A DNA stretch of 64,000 nucleotides. Origin: Tenrec ecaudatus. Lineage: Eukaryota > Chordata > Mammalia > Afrosoricida > Tenrecidae. Below the pieces are notes generated by a model. It was not told where the DNA came from and searched no databases. It saw only the letters and a list, made by a program, of their open reading frames with translations. Below, one piece after another: positions 46,131-57,250 of the stretch. The DNA is taken from positions 124,699,583 to 124,763,582 of the forward strand of contig NC_134548.1 in NCBI RefSeq assembly GCF_050624435.1, in the 5' to 3' direction. The position numbers were made by a program, and so were the translations under genes. The first letter of the stretch is position 1, and each line of letters begins with the position of its first letter.

Positions 46131-47860
46131 ATTTCAACACATTTTCCAAAATTCTGAATACCCAACACAGAGCACTTTTCCCCAAATGTATTTTATCATC
46201 ATTTTCCAACTTATCATTTTGCTCAAATGATTTTGTTAACATGAAGGAGAATCAAATAAGTCTACTACCCTTCAATATGTTGGATTCAATCTCTCCCTCT
46301 TCCATCTATCAAAGGTGTCCAATTTCCCACTTTGGAAATATAAGTTAAAGGACGTAAGTTAAGCGTAGCATTCAACATAAAGTGAAAACGGTGATTGCCA
46401 TGATCTCTCAAAACTTCACCCTCGCAATTTCCATGTACAATCGTTTTAAGCCTCAAATATCTATACACCATTAAAAACCTCTAAGATTTAGCTGTCACCT
46501 GTGAAACCTCCTCTACTATTATTTCTGAAATGGGGAAGGGTGTGTTTGTTATTCACCAGCAGTTGTCAGTCAAGCAGGTAGAATATTCCATTTTGAAAAT
46601 GGATGAGAATGGTCATCCCACTGTGTCTTTGCTGGGTGGGTAATTTCATACATATTTCGTTTTTCTGAGGAAAATTCCCTCAGTATAAAGAACTATTATT
46701 TCATTTTCAATACATATTATAAAAAATCAGATTTGCTTAGTTCTTATAAAGCATTTTTCCTGATGTGAAGAAAGCAGTTTTCATGGTCTAAAAATCTGTT
46801 CATAGTCTGTAAATTTGGATGTAAGTTAAATCTTAAGATTTCTCAGAAAGACAGGTCATTCCAAGTGTGGAATTTATCAGGTAGAACGGGTTCCTGCACA
46901 CACAACCTGCTGTGATTCTACGGGTCTCATTATTTATATTTAGTAATTCAGTGAGTTCAAATTGGAGCTCCTTTCCCAGTGCACGCAATCTGATACTCTT
47001 CTCTAGACATTTCATGTATGTAAGTCTGGTCTTCTAAACTATTCAACCTGACATGTGTGGGTAAGAACTCTACCTTACAACATTTTTTTAAACAACAGAT
47101 TCTGGCATAGTACACCTTCATAAATGCTTTGGGACTTTCATTAGTTCCCAACTGACATCACTATCAAAGGTCAAGAAAAAGGTACAGATTTACAAGTGAC
47201 CAATTAAATATGGTTGGGAAATTGATGCATTGAGAAAAATGTAAGGTTCCCAGCATATACTCACACAAGCACATAGGTGCACACACATGCATACATGAAC
47301 ATATAAATATAAATACCTAGCAAAAGGGGGATGTTAAAATAAATTGTTGAAATTCTACGCAGCAGTTTAAAAGAGTGGTGTCGATAAATATGTGCTGAAA
47401 TTAAATGTTTTTCAAGGCCTATTGTTAAAAGAGGGAGAGATATTCTTCATATAAAATGACACCTATTTTGTAAGAGAAAAAATTATATAGATGGTGCACT
47501 CCTTTAGGTCTGTATAAGTGCAGAAATTTGGAGTCAGTTTAGACAAAAATATTTTATCAGCGGTTTCTTGAAAGCATGATTGAGGATCTAAGATTGGAGA
47601 CAGAATTACTTACATTACATTAAATGTTGAATATTTTATTTATTATACATATTCATCTGCTTTTCAATTTACATCACCAATAAAAGATGTGATTCATTTA
47701 TAACTAAATGACTAATGGTATAGCTGATTTGGTAAGTCTGTCTATTGTTTAACAATCAAAATAAAAATTGATCAACAAGCAAAAATAATTGCAAACTTCA
47801 CTATTTGTGCAAAACTATTGCAAAAGTCCCTATAAAGGTTTTTGTTTGGAGTGGTACAAA
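46131..47860. other. Unassigned sequence
   Basis: No recognisable exon, RNA gene or confident repeat. The open frames in it are 60 to 70 codons without family features. Confidence 0.4.
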
Positions 47861-47861
47861 G

Positions 47862-47978
47862 TTTAGGAACCAAATAACAACGGTTGTACAACATTATAAA
47901 TGTAACTGACACCACGGAATTGTACACTTCAAATGACAAATTTTATATTAGATATATTTTACCGCAATTAAAAGGAAG
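47862..47978 (+). mobile_element. L1M-type LINE 3' end
   Basis: The string 'acggttgtacaacattataa' followed by 'ggaattgtacacttcaaatg' is the typical end of ancient mammalian L1M elements. Confidence 0.7.
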
Positions 47979-48344
47979 AATTCCCTGTAAGTTCAATCCT
48001 AAAATAATAATAATAAAACAATTAGTTTCCCTTTCATTACATACATTTATTATGGTAATATGAGTTGCAATATAAAAGTTGGGGTACTTATTTTTAATAC
48101 CCTGCCTGGTAAACATTTCAGTGGTTCTTTCAGAGTATTGATAATTTATTAAGAAAGACAAAATATAAGTGTTTATATTCTACCATGAAGAACAAGTAAA
48201 TCTCACATAATTCGAGAAATGCTGAGTAGCAGCGTTAGAGGAACCCGAATAAGAAGGCTGTCATTTTTCAGCCGATCAAAGCAGGGGCAGCAGAAAAAAG
48301 GATTTTCTTCAAGAATGATGGGAAAATAGGTTAATATAAAATCT

Positions 48345-48773
48345 TCATGACCGGGGACAAATTTCATACTTCTTACAGGAGAGATGAATACTTGCCAGAA
48401 GGAGGAATAAATCTCTCAAGTAAACAAGCAAGCCTTGACTAGAGGGATCACTTGGCCTCATTTGGGAACACTCTTTACCAATGGCCCACAAAAAATGTGT
48501 TCTCGCTACGTTTAGCGCCAAAACTTCTAGGACCAGCGGCTCTAAAAAGCGCATATGTGTACAAGTTTGAGTGCCTGACTTTTGAACAGAAGCACAGCAG
48601 CTGCTAGTTGTGTTGAGTTGGGTGTTCTTGCCTTTAGCAGTGAGTCCTGGTTTTGCTAAGGGAGCTGCTGACAGTTGTACCAATCCTCGTGTGACTGAAA
48701 TCTGCCTAGAAAGTTGGGTGAGGTTAACGGCACAAACTGGGGTGTTAGAACTGAACCCAGCTACCCAGTCCAC
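48345..48773 (-). other. 142-codon open frame of unknown nature
   Basis: ATG-initiated and stop-free for 142 codons, in DNA locally richer in GC than its surroundings. The predicted protein is rich in Ser, Leu, Thr and Cys and shows no motif, signal peptide or domain that I recognise. I see no splice or promoter context. It does not coincide with any repeat I could name. The simplest reading is a chance frame or a decayed unknown repeat. Confidence 0.2.
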
Positions 48774-49811
48774 ATGCAGATTTTGTCTAGTTGAGAAGTA
48801 ATTATTCAGTTCTTACTGTACTACAGAATGTAAGGAAAACACACGCACACACATAAAGAAATAAAAGACATGAACTGTAGTTTCAAACAGCTTACAAAAC
48901 AGTTGGCAAGATAAGACCTGTGTGCATAAAACAACTGGAAAACAATAAAAGGGATTTTGTAATCAAGCACTAGGTTTTAAAGAACGGATTATGAATGTCA
49001 TAGGAGCAAATCGTGGTCCTGAGCTTTAAAAAAAACTCAGCTAGCTTCTAGCAGTTCATAAATTAGAGCAGACGTGTTCTCTCAAAAGAAAACATTGTGG
49101 TGGTCAATGGTTAACATGCCTCCTTCAAAGAAGTTGACCAATTCCCAAAATGTCAAATCTAGTTTCAAGTAATAAATGAAGACTTCTGTCTCTCTTCCAA
49201 ATACCCTGGAAAAATAGAGCCTGTGTAAGTTATTGTTTAGGCTCTTTGACACAGGTGCGATTGCCCTCTGGAATTCAGACTCTGGCAGGATAGAGAAGGT
49301 TTCCAAGTACTCTATCAGACCTCTTCTCATGAACATTTCAGATACTGGCTAATATAGCAAGAGGAGTTGTTATGAGCCTCGTAGCAGCTACAGATTGAGT
49401 TGATTTTTAAAAGAGGGAAATAGTTAATATACTGAATTAATGGACACTTGGAAGTTGGGGAACTATTTAAGGGTGAAAAATATGCAGAAATTGTACACAT
49501 AACAGGTAGAATGTCATGAGAAGTTGATGCAGTGGCTTGTTGCAGTAAGATTCAACATCTGACCCAACAGCAGCAGCAAAGGTAAGTCCCAATATTATCT
49601 CAAAGAAACAAAATTCCTAATGAAATGGAGTCTTCCATACTATTTTTTCCTCCTGTGGGTGCTAATATTTTGGCATAGTGGCATATTACAGACTTTTCAG
49701 AAGGGTGTCTTGAGATGATAAAGAGACTGAACCACTTCATCAGTAGAAAGATCCACTATGAGAAGTGGGGTTTTGGTGTAGGGAAGTAACATTTAGAGAG
49801 TCATGGCAAAT

Positions 49812-49872
49812 ATATTATCTATATCTATATCTATCTATCTGTCTATATATATTTATTTATTTATTTATTCTC
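49812..49872. repeat. (TATC)n then (ATTT)n tract
   Basis: TATC-type units followed by short ATTT units. Confidence 0.85.
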
Positions 49873-50257
49873 TATATCCCCAGAATGTAGAACTAAATCT
49901 AATGGGTAGAAGCCTTAGGGATATAGTTTTCAACTTACCAAAAAAGAAAATATTTCTAAAAGCTGACCCAAAAGTGCAGGTCATAGATGAGAAGGTCATG
50001 AATTTCCAATTTTTGGAGGCATCCCAACAATAATAACAAGGATGCTATAGAGAGAATTCCAGCATGGGAAACTTACGAGGGAGAGAATACATGTGAGTCT
50101 CAAGTTTTAGTAAATTCCAAATTCAGTAATGGTCTACTATATCTTCCTCATCCAAATTGATTTTATGTGTAATCATGAAAGATATTACCATATGAGGACT
50201 TTGTTAGTTAATTTCCATTTTACCACCATGTCACTCTATGATAGACTATTGCCCATG

Positions 50258-50319
50258 CCAATACTGAACTCACTTGATCTTAGCCAAAAGGCCGAGAAGC
50301 GATACCAATACTGAACTCA
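50258..50319 (-). pseudogene. RNU2 pseudogene: 3'-truncated U2 snRNA retropseudogene with TSD
   Basis: The minus strand of 50303-50271 matches the first 33 nt of U2 snRNA without a mismatch, from 'atcgcttctcggccttttgg' to '...gatcaagtg'. U2 is the spliceosomal RNA that pairs with the branch site. Only its 5' end is present: the branch-recognition and Sm regions are missing, so it is non-functional. The 15-bp string 'ccaatactgaactca' occurs on both sides (50258-50272 and 50305-50319). That direct repeat shows insertion by L1-type target-primed reverse transcription. There is no A tail, as known for 3'-truncated U2 pseudogenes. Confidence 0.93.
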
Positions 50320-50932
50320 ACGGAAATTCGTCTCAACTTTCAATATTAGAGAAAATGACCCAGAACCCTCATTTCCTATGCTGTTCATCTTCAGTGAATT
50401 GCAATAAGGAATGGAAAGACTGGAATGCATGCATATTGCTGGTAAGATTTAAAAACTGTACAACCACCATGGAAATAAGACTATGGCACTTCCTTATACA
50501 AATGCAAATGCAAATACCTTATGAGTTGCAATCTCTTTACTTAGTGTGTACACTAAAAAATCAAGAGCAAAACACGATCAGACATATGCACACTTATATT
50601 TTTTGCAGCCATTCCCACAAAAGAAGAGAAAAAGATGCAATAAGGAAAAATACTAAATGATACTGCTGCACCATCACTACTATTGAAAATGGACATGTGT
50701 GTATGTCTATCCGTATGTCTGTCTGTCGAAGGGAATTTACAGGAAGAATATAGAAGAAAACAGTACTCATGGTTGATTCTTGGTGGTAGGTCTACAGGTA
50801 GTTATTCTTTTTTATTGTTTATATTTATCTTCTCTTTTTCCACACACACCCACAAAACAGACATTTATTCTTGCAAAATCATCTGGGTTCACTAATTGAT
50901 ATGCTCTTGAAGGCAGGCTGGTAATACCAATG
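50320..50932. other. Unassigned sequence
   Basis: The 128-codon plus-strand frame at 50274-50660 begins in the U2 pseudogene and has no recognisable domain. A 'gtctgtctgtc' run lies near 50716. Confidence 0.4.
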
Positions 50933-50933
50933 A

Positions 50934-51225
50934 ATGAACAGGTTAAGTTTTAATATCACAAGAACGTCAATCCCTACAACTTGGAGACCAGAAGAACAAG
51001 CTGGGGCCTGGTTACCCACTGGTGGTCACTCTGCAAAGAATCACAATAGACAGTTCTGGATAGAGTGGGAGAAAAATGTTGAACAAAACTCAAAATCATC
51101 AACAACAAAAACAAAAGAACAGGATAATTGTGTGGATAGAAACGGATGGAACTCCAAGGCTATAGAGTTTAGTACCTTCAGTTCTGGAAATGAACTTACC
51201 CTCATAGCTCAGTGTTGATCCAAAC
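50934..51225 (+). mobile_element. L1 3' region fragment
   Basis: The stretch from 'caatccctacaacttggaga' to 'gagtgggagaaaaatgttga' and 'ccttcagttctggaaatgaa' parallels 30435-30570. It is the start of the L1 3' UTR. Confidence 0.65.
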
Positions 51226-51683
51226 AATAGACAGGTCGTCTATATGATGAATAATAACACTAGGAAGGAAAACTTATCTTAGACCAATCACCATTGGAAA
51301 GTAAAATGGCAGCATTTTCCCAAAGACAAAACTTAGAAGATAAGGATTAGTGTAACCTGAAAAATAAATTACCTTTTTACATGGTAGTTGAGACTCAATG
51401 TTTGCATTACTCACATAAAGAAATTTTTTAAAAGCTGGAAATTCAGATTTTATGTTAATTTTGACGTTTAACTGCTGGCAACTAGCACAAACATTGTTAT
51501 CACTGTAGGTCAAACAAAAAAGGAAGGCATGTAGATTTAACCTACCCATAGTTTGAAACAGACACTTTTGAAATAGGCACTTTGCAAATCTAGGGGTGGG
51601 GGACATCACATCATAATGTGGGGGCTATTCCCACAATGAAAGCACCAAGTTCCTCAATAAGACACTTGGATTCAAATTAAAAG
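51226..51683. other. Unassigned sequence
   Basis: Possibly a continuation of the L1 3' UTR, but no clear match was found. The 111-codon minus frame has no features. Confidence 0.35.
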
Positions 51684-51691
51684 ATGTAGTG

Positions 51692-51910
51692 CAGAGGTCC
51701 TCAAACTTTTTAAACAGGGGGCCAGGTCACTCTCCCTCAGACCCGTTGGAGTGCCGGACTATAGCTTTAAAAAATGAACAAATTCCTACGCACAATGCAC
51801 ATGTCTTATTGTGAAGCAAAAACACAAATGGGGCAAAAACACACGGCGGGCTTGATAAATGTCCTCGGTGGGCCTCATGTGGCCCGCAGGCCATAGTTTG
51901 AGGATGCCTG
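51692..51910 (+). mobile_element. Non-autonomous hAT element, OposCharlie-like
   Basis: A 219-bp element with ends 'cagaggtcctcaaact' and, in reverse complement, 'caggcatcctcaaact' (13 of 16 identical). It is flanked by 8-bp repeats 'atgtagtg' (51684-51691) and 'gtgtagtg' (51911-51918), 7 of 8 identical. The CAG...CTG ends and 8-bp TSD are hAT features. The interior ('ggccaggtcactctccctca', 'gtggcccgcaggccatagtt') matches the OposCharlie/OC1-type family as I remember it. It has no transposase. Confidence 0.85.
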
Positions 51911-51918
51911 GTGTAGTG

Positions 51919-52338
51919 TGATCACCAAGCACAAACACAAAAATAGGTGTTATCTGACATTTGGAAAATGTTTTCAGTCAAGAAAACGACTACTTCAGCT
52001 GCAGAGATGTATATTCAAAACTTATATTTATTTATATTCTTCAAATCTTCTAAATCAACTATGTTTGCCAGTTGAACTCTAGTATACTGTGTTTTTGTTC
52101 CCCTGTTACAAAACTGCCAAGGTTTAAGTCTGGTCAAGAAAGTTCCTTGCTAATAAAATTTCCCTCCAGAAGCATTCATTTATTGGATCTTCAAAATAAT
52201 TTTGTGGTAAATGGTATTTCTTTTCATTGAACTGTTAGAGAAATAGTCATTGTCCAAATAAGGTAAGAGTCCTAGAAAAAGTCTCAGTTAATATTCTCTA
52301 AAGATTTCAATACGAAAATAGCATAGGACAATATACAA
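51919..52338. other. Unassigned sequence
   Basis: No recognisable gene or repeat. Confidence 0.4.
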
Positions 52339-52339
52339 G

Positions 52340-52550
52340 GAGCACTGGTGGCATAGTGGGTTACACATTGGGCTGCTAACTGCAAGGTCAGCAGTTTGAA
52401 ACCACTGGCCACTCCAATGGAAAAAAAGATGAGGTTTTCTATTCCTATAAAGAGTTCCAGTCTCAGACACCTACAGGGCCAGTTCTGAGTAACCATGAGT
52501 CAGAATCAACTTGGTGACAGTGAGTTTGAATTTGAGTTTGAGTTTGATAG
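52340..52550 (+). mobile_element. AfroSINE, well preserved, with hexamer tail
   Basis: One of the best AfroSINEs here: the head 'ggagcactggtggcatagtg', 'aaggtcagcagtttgaaacc' for box B and the tail 'gagtcagaatcaacttggtg'. The tail has expanded into a TTTGAG-type repeat (52520-52545). Confidence 0.9.
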
Positions 52551-52584
52551 CTGAGTCTTAGGAGCCTCTGAGTTACTCCACTGA

Positions 52585-52832
52585 GGAGGTTATATGTCAG
52601 CATTGCACAATACTTGGTAAAAACAGGGATTCTGGAGTCAGGCAAATTTGGGCTTGGATCCTAGTTGGTGCTAGCAAATGGCCATGGACAAACCATTCAA
52701 CCATCCTGTGGCTAAATTTCCTCACCTATTAAATGAAGAGGAGAATAATAGTATTCACTTCATAATTTTGTTGTGGTGCAAAAATGTCAAGAACTTGGAA
52801 TAGTGGTTGGTAGATAATAATGATGTGTTTTT
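52585..52832 (-). mobile_element. MIR SINE
   Basis: The reversed MIR is nearly full length: 'ggattctggagtcaggcaaa', 'tttcctcacctattaaatga' and 'agaacttggaatagtggttg'. Confidence 0.8.
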
Positions 52833-53208
52833 TTAACCTCAGAAAAGCTGATGGAATTAAAACTTCATTTCCCTGAGGGCATAGCTCTCCACTAGGAATG
52901 GGTTAATACTATGCCAATGCGTGAGCATACATATTCAAAAAGAGCCTACAAGTTAATGATAATGATTGAATGTCAGTCCTGTGGAAAGATGCTTAATCCC
53001 AAGGAGGTATTTGTGTGCCCCTCAAGCTATTTCTAACAAGGTCGGCCCAGTCTGTCTCAAAGTGGGGTTGGGCCTCTGCAGATAATTAACTCTCTTGGAT
53101 AAGTAATCATGATGATAATTATTCTACAATATGACTGCTACAACTAGTAATGTTATTATTGATAATAGAGATATTGATGTAATGTTATTAATTATAATAA
53201 TATTTAAT
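52833..53208. other. Unassigned AT-rich sequence
   Basis: No recognisable gene or repeat. Confidence 0.4.
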
Positions 53209-53209
53209 A

Positions 53210-53458
53210 ATAGTCAATGAGCACTTACAATGAGTTAGGAGCTATGCTAATGCATTTACATGGATTATCTCATTTAATGCTAACAATAATTCCCTTCTGA
53301 GGTAGATACAGTGAAGAACTCCATATAGTAAAATTGAGAGTCAAAGAAATTAGGGAATATCCCCATCTAGTCATCCATCCAGCATTGCTGACTGAAATTC
53401 TATACCAGGTTACTTTGACTTCAAAGTTTATGATCTTATTATTCTCACTCGACAGATT
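53210..53458 (+). mobile_element. MIR SINE
   Basis: The strings 'ttaggagctatgctaatgca' and 'ttatctcatttaatgctaac' fit the MIR 5' half, followed by its core. Confidence 0.8.
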
Positions 53459-53558
53459 GAAAAACAGCATAAAGAACCCAACTGCTATTCAGGCAAACTT
53501 ACTTTTAGCCTTAATTCTGCCTTACTGACTACCTATGTAAGCTTGGCCTAGCTACTTA

Positions 53559-54327
53559 CCATGTACACTCGTATAAGCTGAGTCTTTCTGCACAAAAAAT
53601 GTGCTGGAAACCTGGGCTTCAGCTTATACATGGGTCAGTGGCATGAATGGATGTCATCCGGTCAAGCCCGACTAACAAAAGGAGGAAAACTCATGAAGCC
53701 TGACATAGAGGTAATAGCAAAGTGGGTTTGAGATGCATGGAAGACATTCCAGAAGACTTGGTGTGACGTGCCTTCCAGAAATGTAGCGTTACTAATGCTA
53801 TGGATGGGAGTGAGGACTGCGCTTTGTATGAAAATGACAGCAGTGATGGTGATGACGGCGATCTCAGTGAGGACAGCGTCTATGATGACCTCACACCAGC
53901 TGAAGCTCTACATTTGGATATGGATGATGATGAGGAATCCAGTTTTGAAGGATTTTTAACTCTTTACATTTTAGCTTGGTTGCTGATTGAGCTCAGGGAA
54001 TAGTACTCTGAAGGTATCATTGTTGATACCTTATTGTTTTTGTTGAACCTATTTTCCACTTACTGTGCTGGTTTACTAATGTTAAATGACTTGTTGTCCT
54101 TCTATTTATGTTTTTTATTTAAAATAAATATTTAAATACATTACCCCACTGATGTCTAAATTTTTAGTAATTTTATTTTCATTTGTTTTGATTAGTGAAA
54201 CTCATCAATAGCTTCTGCATTTTACACCCTAGGCTTATACTTGAGTCAATCAGCTTTTCTGGTTTCCCAGGTAATAATTAGGTACCTCGGTTTATACTCA
54301 GGTCAGCTTATATTCGAGTATATGTGG
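53559..54327 (+). mobile_element. Pogo/Tigger-family transposon, internally deleted
   Basis: A 769-bp element flanked by TA (53557-53558 and 54328-54329). The ends 'ccatgtacactcgtataagc' and, in reverse complement, 'ccacatatactcgaatataa' are inverted. The right-hand 100 bp match the MITE at 8141-8588 nearly base for base ('aggcttatac' through 'ttatattcgagta'). Between the ends it keeps the last ~110 codons of a transposase. Confidence 0.9.
53643..54003 (+). pseudogene. Pogo transposase C-terminal remnant
   Basis: The reading gives 'KPDIEVIAKWV' near 53695-53727, then 'EDIPEDLV' near 53740-53763 and 'RAFQKCSVTNAMDGSED' from about 53767. This is the C-terminal signature of pogo/Tigger DDE transposases (W..IP...I..SF..C.I.N..DG.ED). 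A very acidic tail ends at the stop 54001-54003. Two in-frame TGA codons stand where CGA (Arg) is expected, a pattern of CpG decay, and one shift of frame lies near 53730. The DNA-binding and DDE domains are deleted, so it cannot transpose itself. Confidence 0.8.
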
Positions 54328-54439
54328 TAAGTTCTCTCAGTCTCATTTTTACTATTCATAAAAATGAAAATAAAAATAGATCTTGAAATGATTTTATATG
54401 ATTATATTGACAATAAAGTGTTAACAAAGTATACCCACG

Positions 54440-54642
54440 GCTCCTGAGTAAGTTGTCACTCATAGTGACCTTATAGGACAGAATAGAATTGCTCTTTAGG
54501 GTTTCTGAGACTTTAAATCTTTATAGGGACAGCCTCATCTTTCTCTAGTGGAGTGGCTATTGGGTTTGAGCTCCTGACCTTGTAGTTAGTAGTCTGTTAG
54601 CCAACTTCGCTACCAGGATTTTTTTGCCAATGAGAATTCTAA
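54440..54642 (-). mobile_element. AfroSINE
   Basis: The reversed tail 'tcactcatagtgaccttata', middle 'agcctcatctttctctagtg' and head 'ttcgctaccagga'. Confidence 0.85.
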
Positions 54643-54872
54643 AAATGCCAACGATTATTAGTAGTACTGTTCATAATATATTGATTATGTTCTTTTCTGA
54701 TTGAAAATGCCATTGGAACTCAGCACAGAGCAATCACTTCATTTTGAAGGGCTGGAGATAGAGACAGGAAAAATGTAGACCAATCTGAATATGTAGGAGA
54801 GCTCTTAGAAATCAGTGTGATTTCTAGAATTTAGTGCTGAACAATTCTGTCTAATTGAAATTAATTGTACCT

Positions 54873-55067
54873 TAGGAGTCTGGGTGGTGCACATAGTTTG
54901 TGATTGGCTGCTAAGTAGATTGGCTGTTCAGAAATACCCAGCAGCTCCATTGAAGAAAGTCCTGGTAGTTTACTTCTATATAGTCAAAAGCACCTGATGG
55001 AGTAGGTCTACTCTGTAACTTGTGGGGGGTTCCAAATTTGGAATCAACTCAAGAATAACAGGTAACA
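54873..55067 (+). mobile_element. AfroSINE, degenerate
   Basis: The head 'ccttaggagtctgggtggtg', box B region 'cagaaatacccagcagctcc' and tail 'ggaatcaactcaagaataac'. Confidence 0.7.
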
Positions 55068-56046
55068 GATTTGTTAATTAAATCTGGTAATTTGGGAACA
55101 TTTGAATGCAAACCCACTAGGCTAGTTAGAATGGAACCTCCATAAATCCTCCCATTCATTTGATTCTCCTTCTGAAGAAATTCATGCATACTGAACAAAA
55201 TAATTGACCAGAAATCATAAGAATTATTATCTAGATAAACAATTTGGCTTGTTTTTGTTTTGTTTTTGTTTCTTATTGATGATCTGCCTGTTTTCAACAT
55301 GTGTTTGTTGGTGGGTTCAGGGAGGAAAGTAGTATTTCAGAAAAATAAAAGGCCTTTATAGCCAAGATACTTTCCCCCTCTCAAGATACTTTAGGGCCAT
55401 TCATTATTTGAGAATAAATACTATGTTATCTTAGTAAGTGCTATTTATAAAGGTCTCACCTTCTCAGGCATTAAAAGGGGAAGCGGCTTGCTAGACTTTC
55501 GTGATATATCTAAGAGGGAAAAGCTGTATCTTAAAACCTTATTATCTATTTTGAGAGAATTCTGTGATTTCAGCAGTTGCCTGCATGCGTTAATTTGGAA
55601 TTTATAAAAGTCCCTTTCTCCTTTTGAATTAAACAAAACTCTTGAACAGTAGCTGTGGATGTGATCACATGAGCTGTAAAGCAAAATGTAACCACCCACC
55701 TCATTTCCAAGGATTAGAGCAAAGAGTGGCTACTGATGAGGCTGCTGCAGCCAGGAAAACGTTCAAGAGCAAAGTAGACAAGTATGTATGTTAATTAGAT
55801 GTTGAAAATATTTAGTCATTGTACAAATTCATGACAATCTTGCATAATTGTGTTTGATTGTGTGCCAACTGATAAAGGAAATTAGCAAATGTCATTGATT
55901 CCTTAGCAAGCAGTGGTAAAAACATGAAATGTTTGGCGTTCCAAAAGTTGACGAATATCACATAAACGAGAGGCCCATGTTGACAAGCCCAGTTCAGAAG
56001 ATTCAGTTCACTGTATTTAAGTATTTCAAAAGTCAAGTATTATTGG
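55068..56046. other. Unassigned sequence
   Basis: No recognisable gene or repeat. The frames at 55049-55300, 55445-55699 and 55812-56036 on the minus strand lack features. Confidence 0.4.
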
Positions 56047-56047
56047 C

Positions 56048-56172
56048 TGATGCTGTTGAGTCAGTGTGGCATCCTTGTGACCTCGTGTGCAGCAGAACCA
56101 AATACTGTAGAGTCGGGTACCATCCTCACAATTGATATATCTGAAGCCATTGTTGCCAATACAGGGCTCTAG
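56048..56172 (-). mobile_element. RTE 3' end fragment
   Basis: The string 'accatcctcacaattgatat' with 'ctgaagccattgttgccaat' is the reversed RTE 3' region. Confidence 0.65.
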
Positions 56173-56522
56173 GGATCTTCAAGCGCCCTCCCCCATAGTC
56201 TATTGATCTTGCTTCCAGATAAATATGACACTAAGTTCCCCAGGCCAAGTGATTTTTGAAAAGTTACATGGAAGAAAGTTCCCCAACTTCCCTTGGAGAT
56301 GTATCAAAGAATTCTATCTCAGAGATGTTTTGAGACAAAATGTTGGGGCTTCAAACAATACAAGTTGATTATCTCATAAGTTCCATAGGGCAAGTCTCTG
56401 GGCATGTCATCCTCTACTCCCCAGGTATCGCTTTAGGATGCAATTCAAGTTTTGACTAGGACTGCAGTTTCATTGCAGGCTTAACTAGGGGAAGATCCCC
56501 TTCCAACCATATTCCTTGTTTT
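56173..56522. other. Unassigned sequence
   Basis: No recognisable gene or repeat. Confidence 0.4.
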
Positions 56523-56524
56523 AA

Positions 56525-57250
56525 AATGGTTTTACTGGTTGGCATGACAATCAACTTTAAAAGATTTATACAATTAGCACCACAATCAATTTTAGAACAT
56601 TTTCTTCAATCTTATATCCATGATTATTAACTCCCCATTACTGCCACCCCAACCTCCCTTGTCATATTCCTAAAGAACTATTAATATAGTTACTGTCTCT
56701 ATCCTGTATTTCATGTTTGGAAAAGCTCACCAAAACATCAACAATAATAATAGAATAAGACACATAAAACCCCAATCCAAGAGAAAGCAGAATAGAAACT
56801 AGGACAACTTAAAAATTGGTCAAAAGGAAAAACAAATGGTAATATGTTAAATTTTAATCTAACTATATGCACGCTCTCTGAGGCTAAGATTATTCACATC
56901 TCTCCTCAATGGTGTAAAGGATTTCAGTGGAGGCTTAATCCACAAGGCGATTCTGCAAATAGATTTGAGCATTCACTGTCACCCATAGCTTCTGCAAACT
57001 GGGTGCTCAGAATTTAAGCTGTAATACAATTCCATCCTCTGAGCTTGTATTTTATTATTTATAATCTTTGGATCACACAGGCTGGTGTGCTCTTTCCATG
57101 TGAACTTAGCTGACACCTTACTTAGATGGCTGTTTATTTGAAGATAAACCTTTTAGGCCACAGACATTATACTTTCTGATAGTTGAGAACACCATCTACA
57201 TTCCTCACCATATTTTGCTTACCACCCATATGCTCAGTGATCAATACATG
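56525..57250 (-). mobile_element. L1 3' UTR, old
   Basis: Parallels 295-1175: the reversed end near 56525-56580, 'attaactccccattactgcc', 'tcagtggaggcttaatccac', 'aatttaagctgtaatacaat', and the UTR unit at 57080-57240 ('acaccatctacattcctcac'). Confidence 0.75.

Larger units (their letters stand above)
47979..50257. other. Mostly unassigned, with one longer open frame
   Basis: It contains an open frame on the minus strand at 48345-48773 (separate entry) and a tetranucleotide tract at 49815-49870. No other features were recognised. Confidence 0.4.

Noticed and set aside
50258..50319. Functional U2 snRNA gene
   Set aside because: Only 33 of about 190 nt are present, with no distal or proximal sequence elements visible and with retroposition direct repeats.
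53800..54003. 67-codon acidic frame as a possible small host gene or domesticated transposase
   Set aside because: It sits between the inverted ends of a pogo element, is preceded by an in-frame stop and lacks the catalytic part. Nothing suggests domestication.
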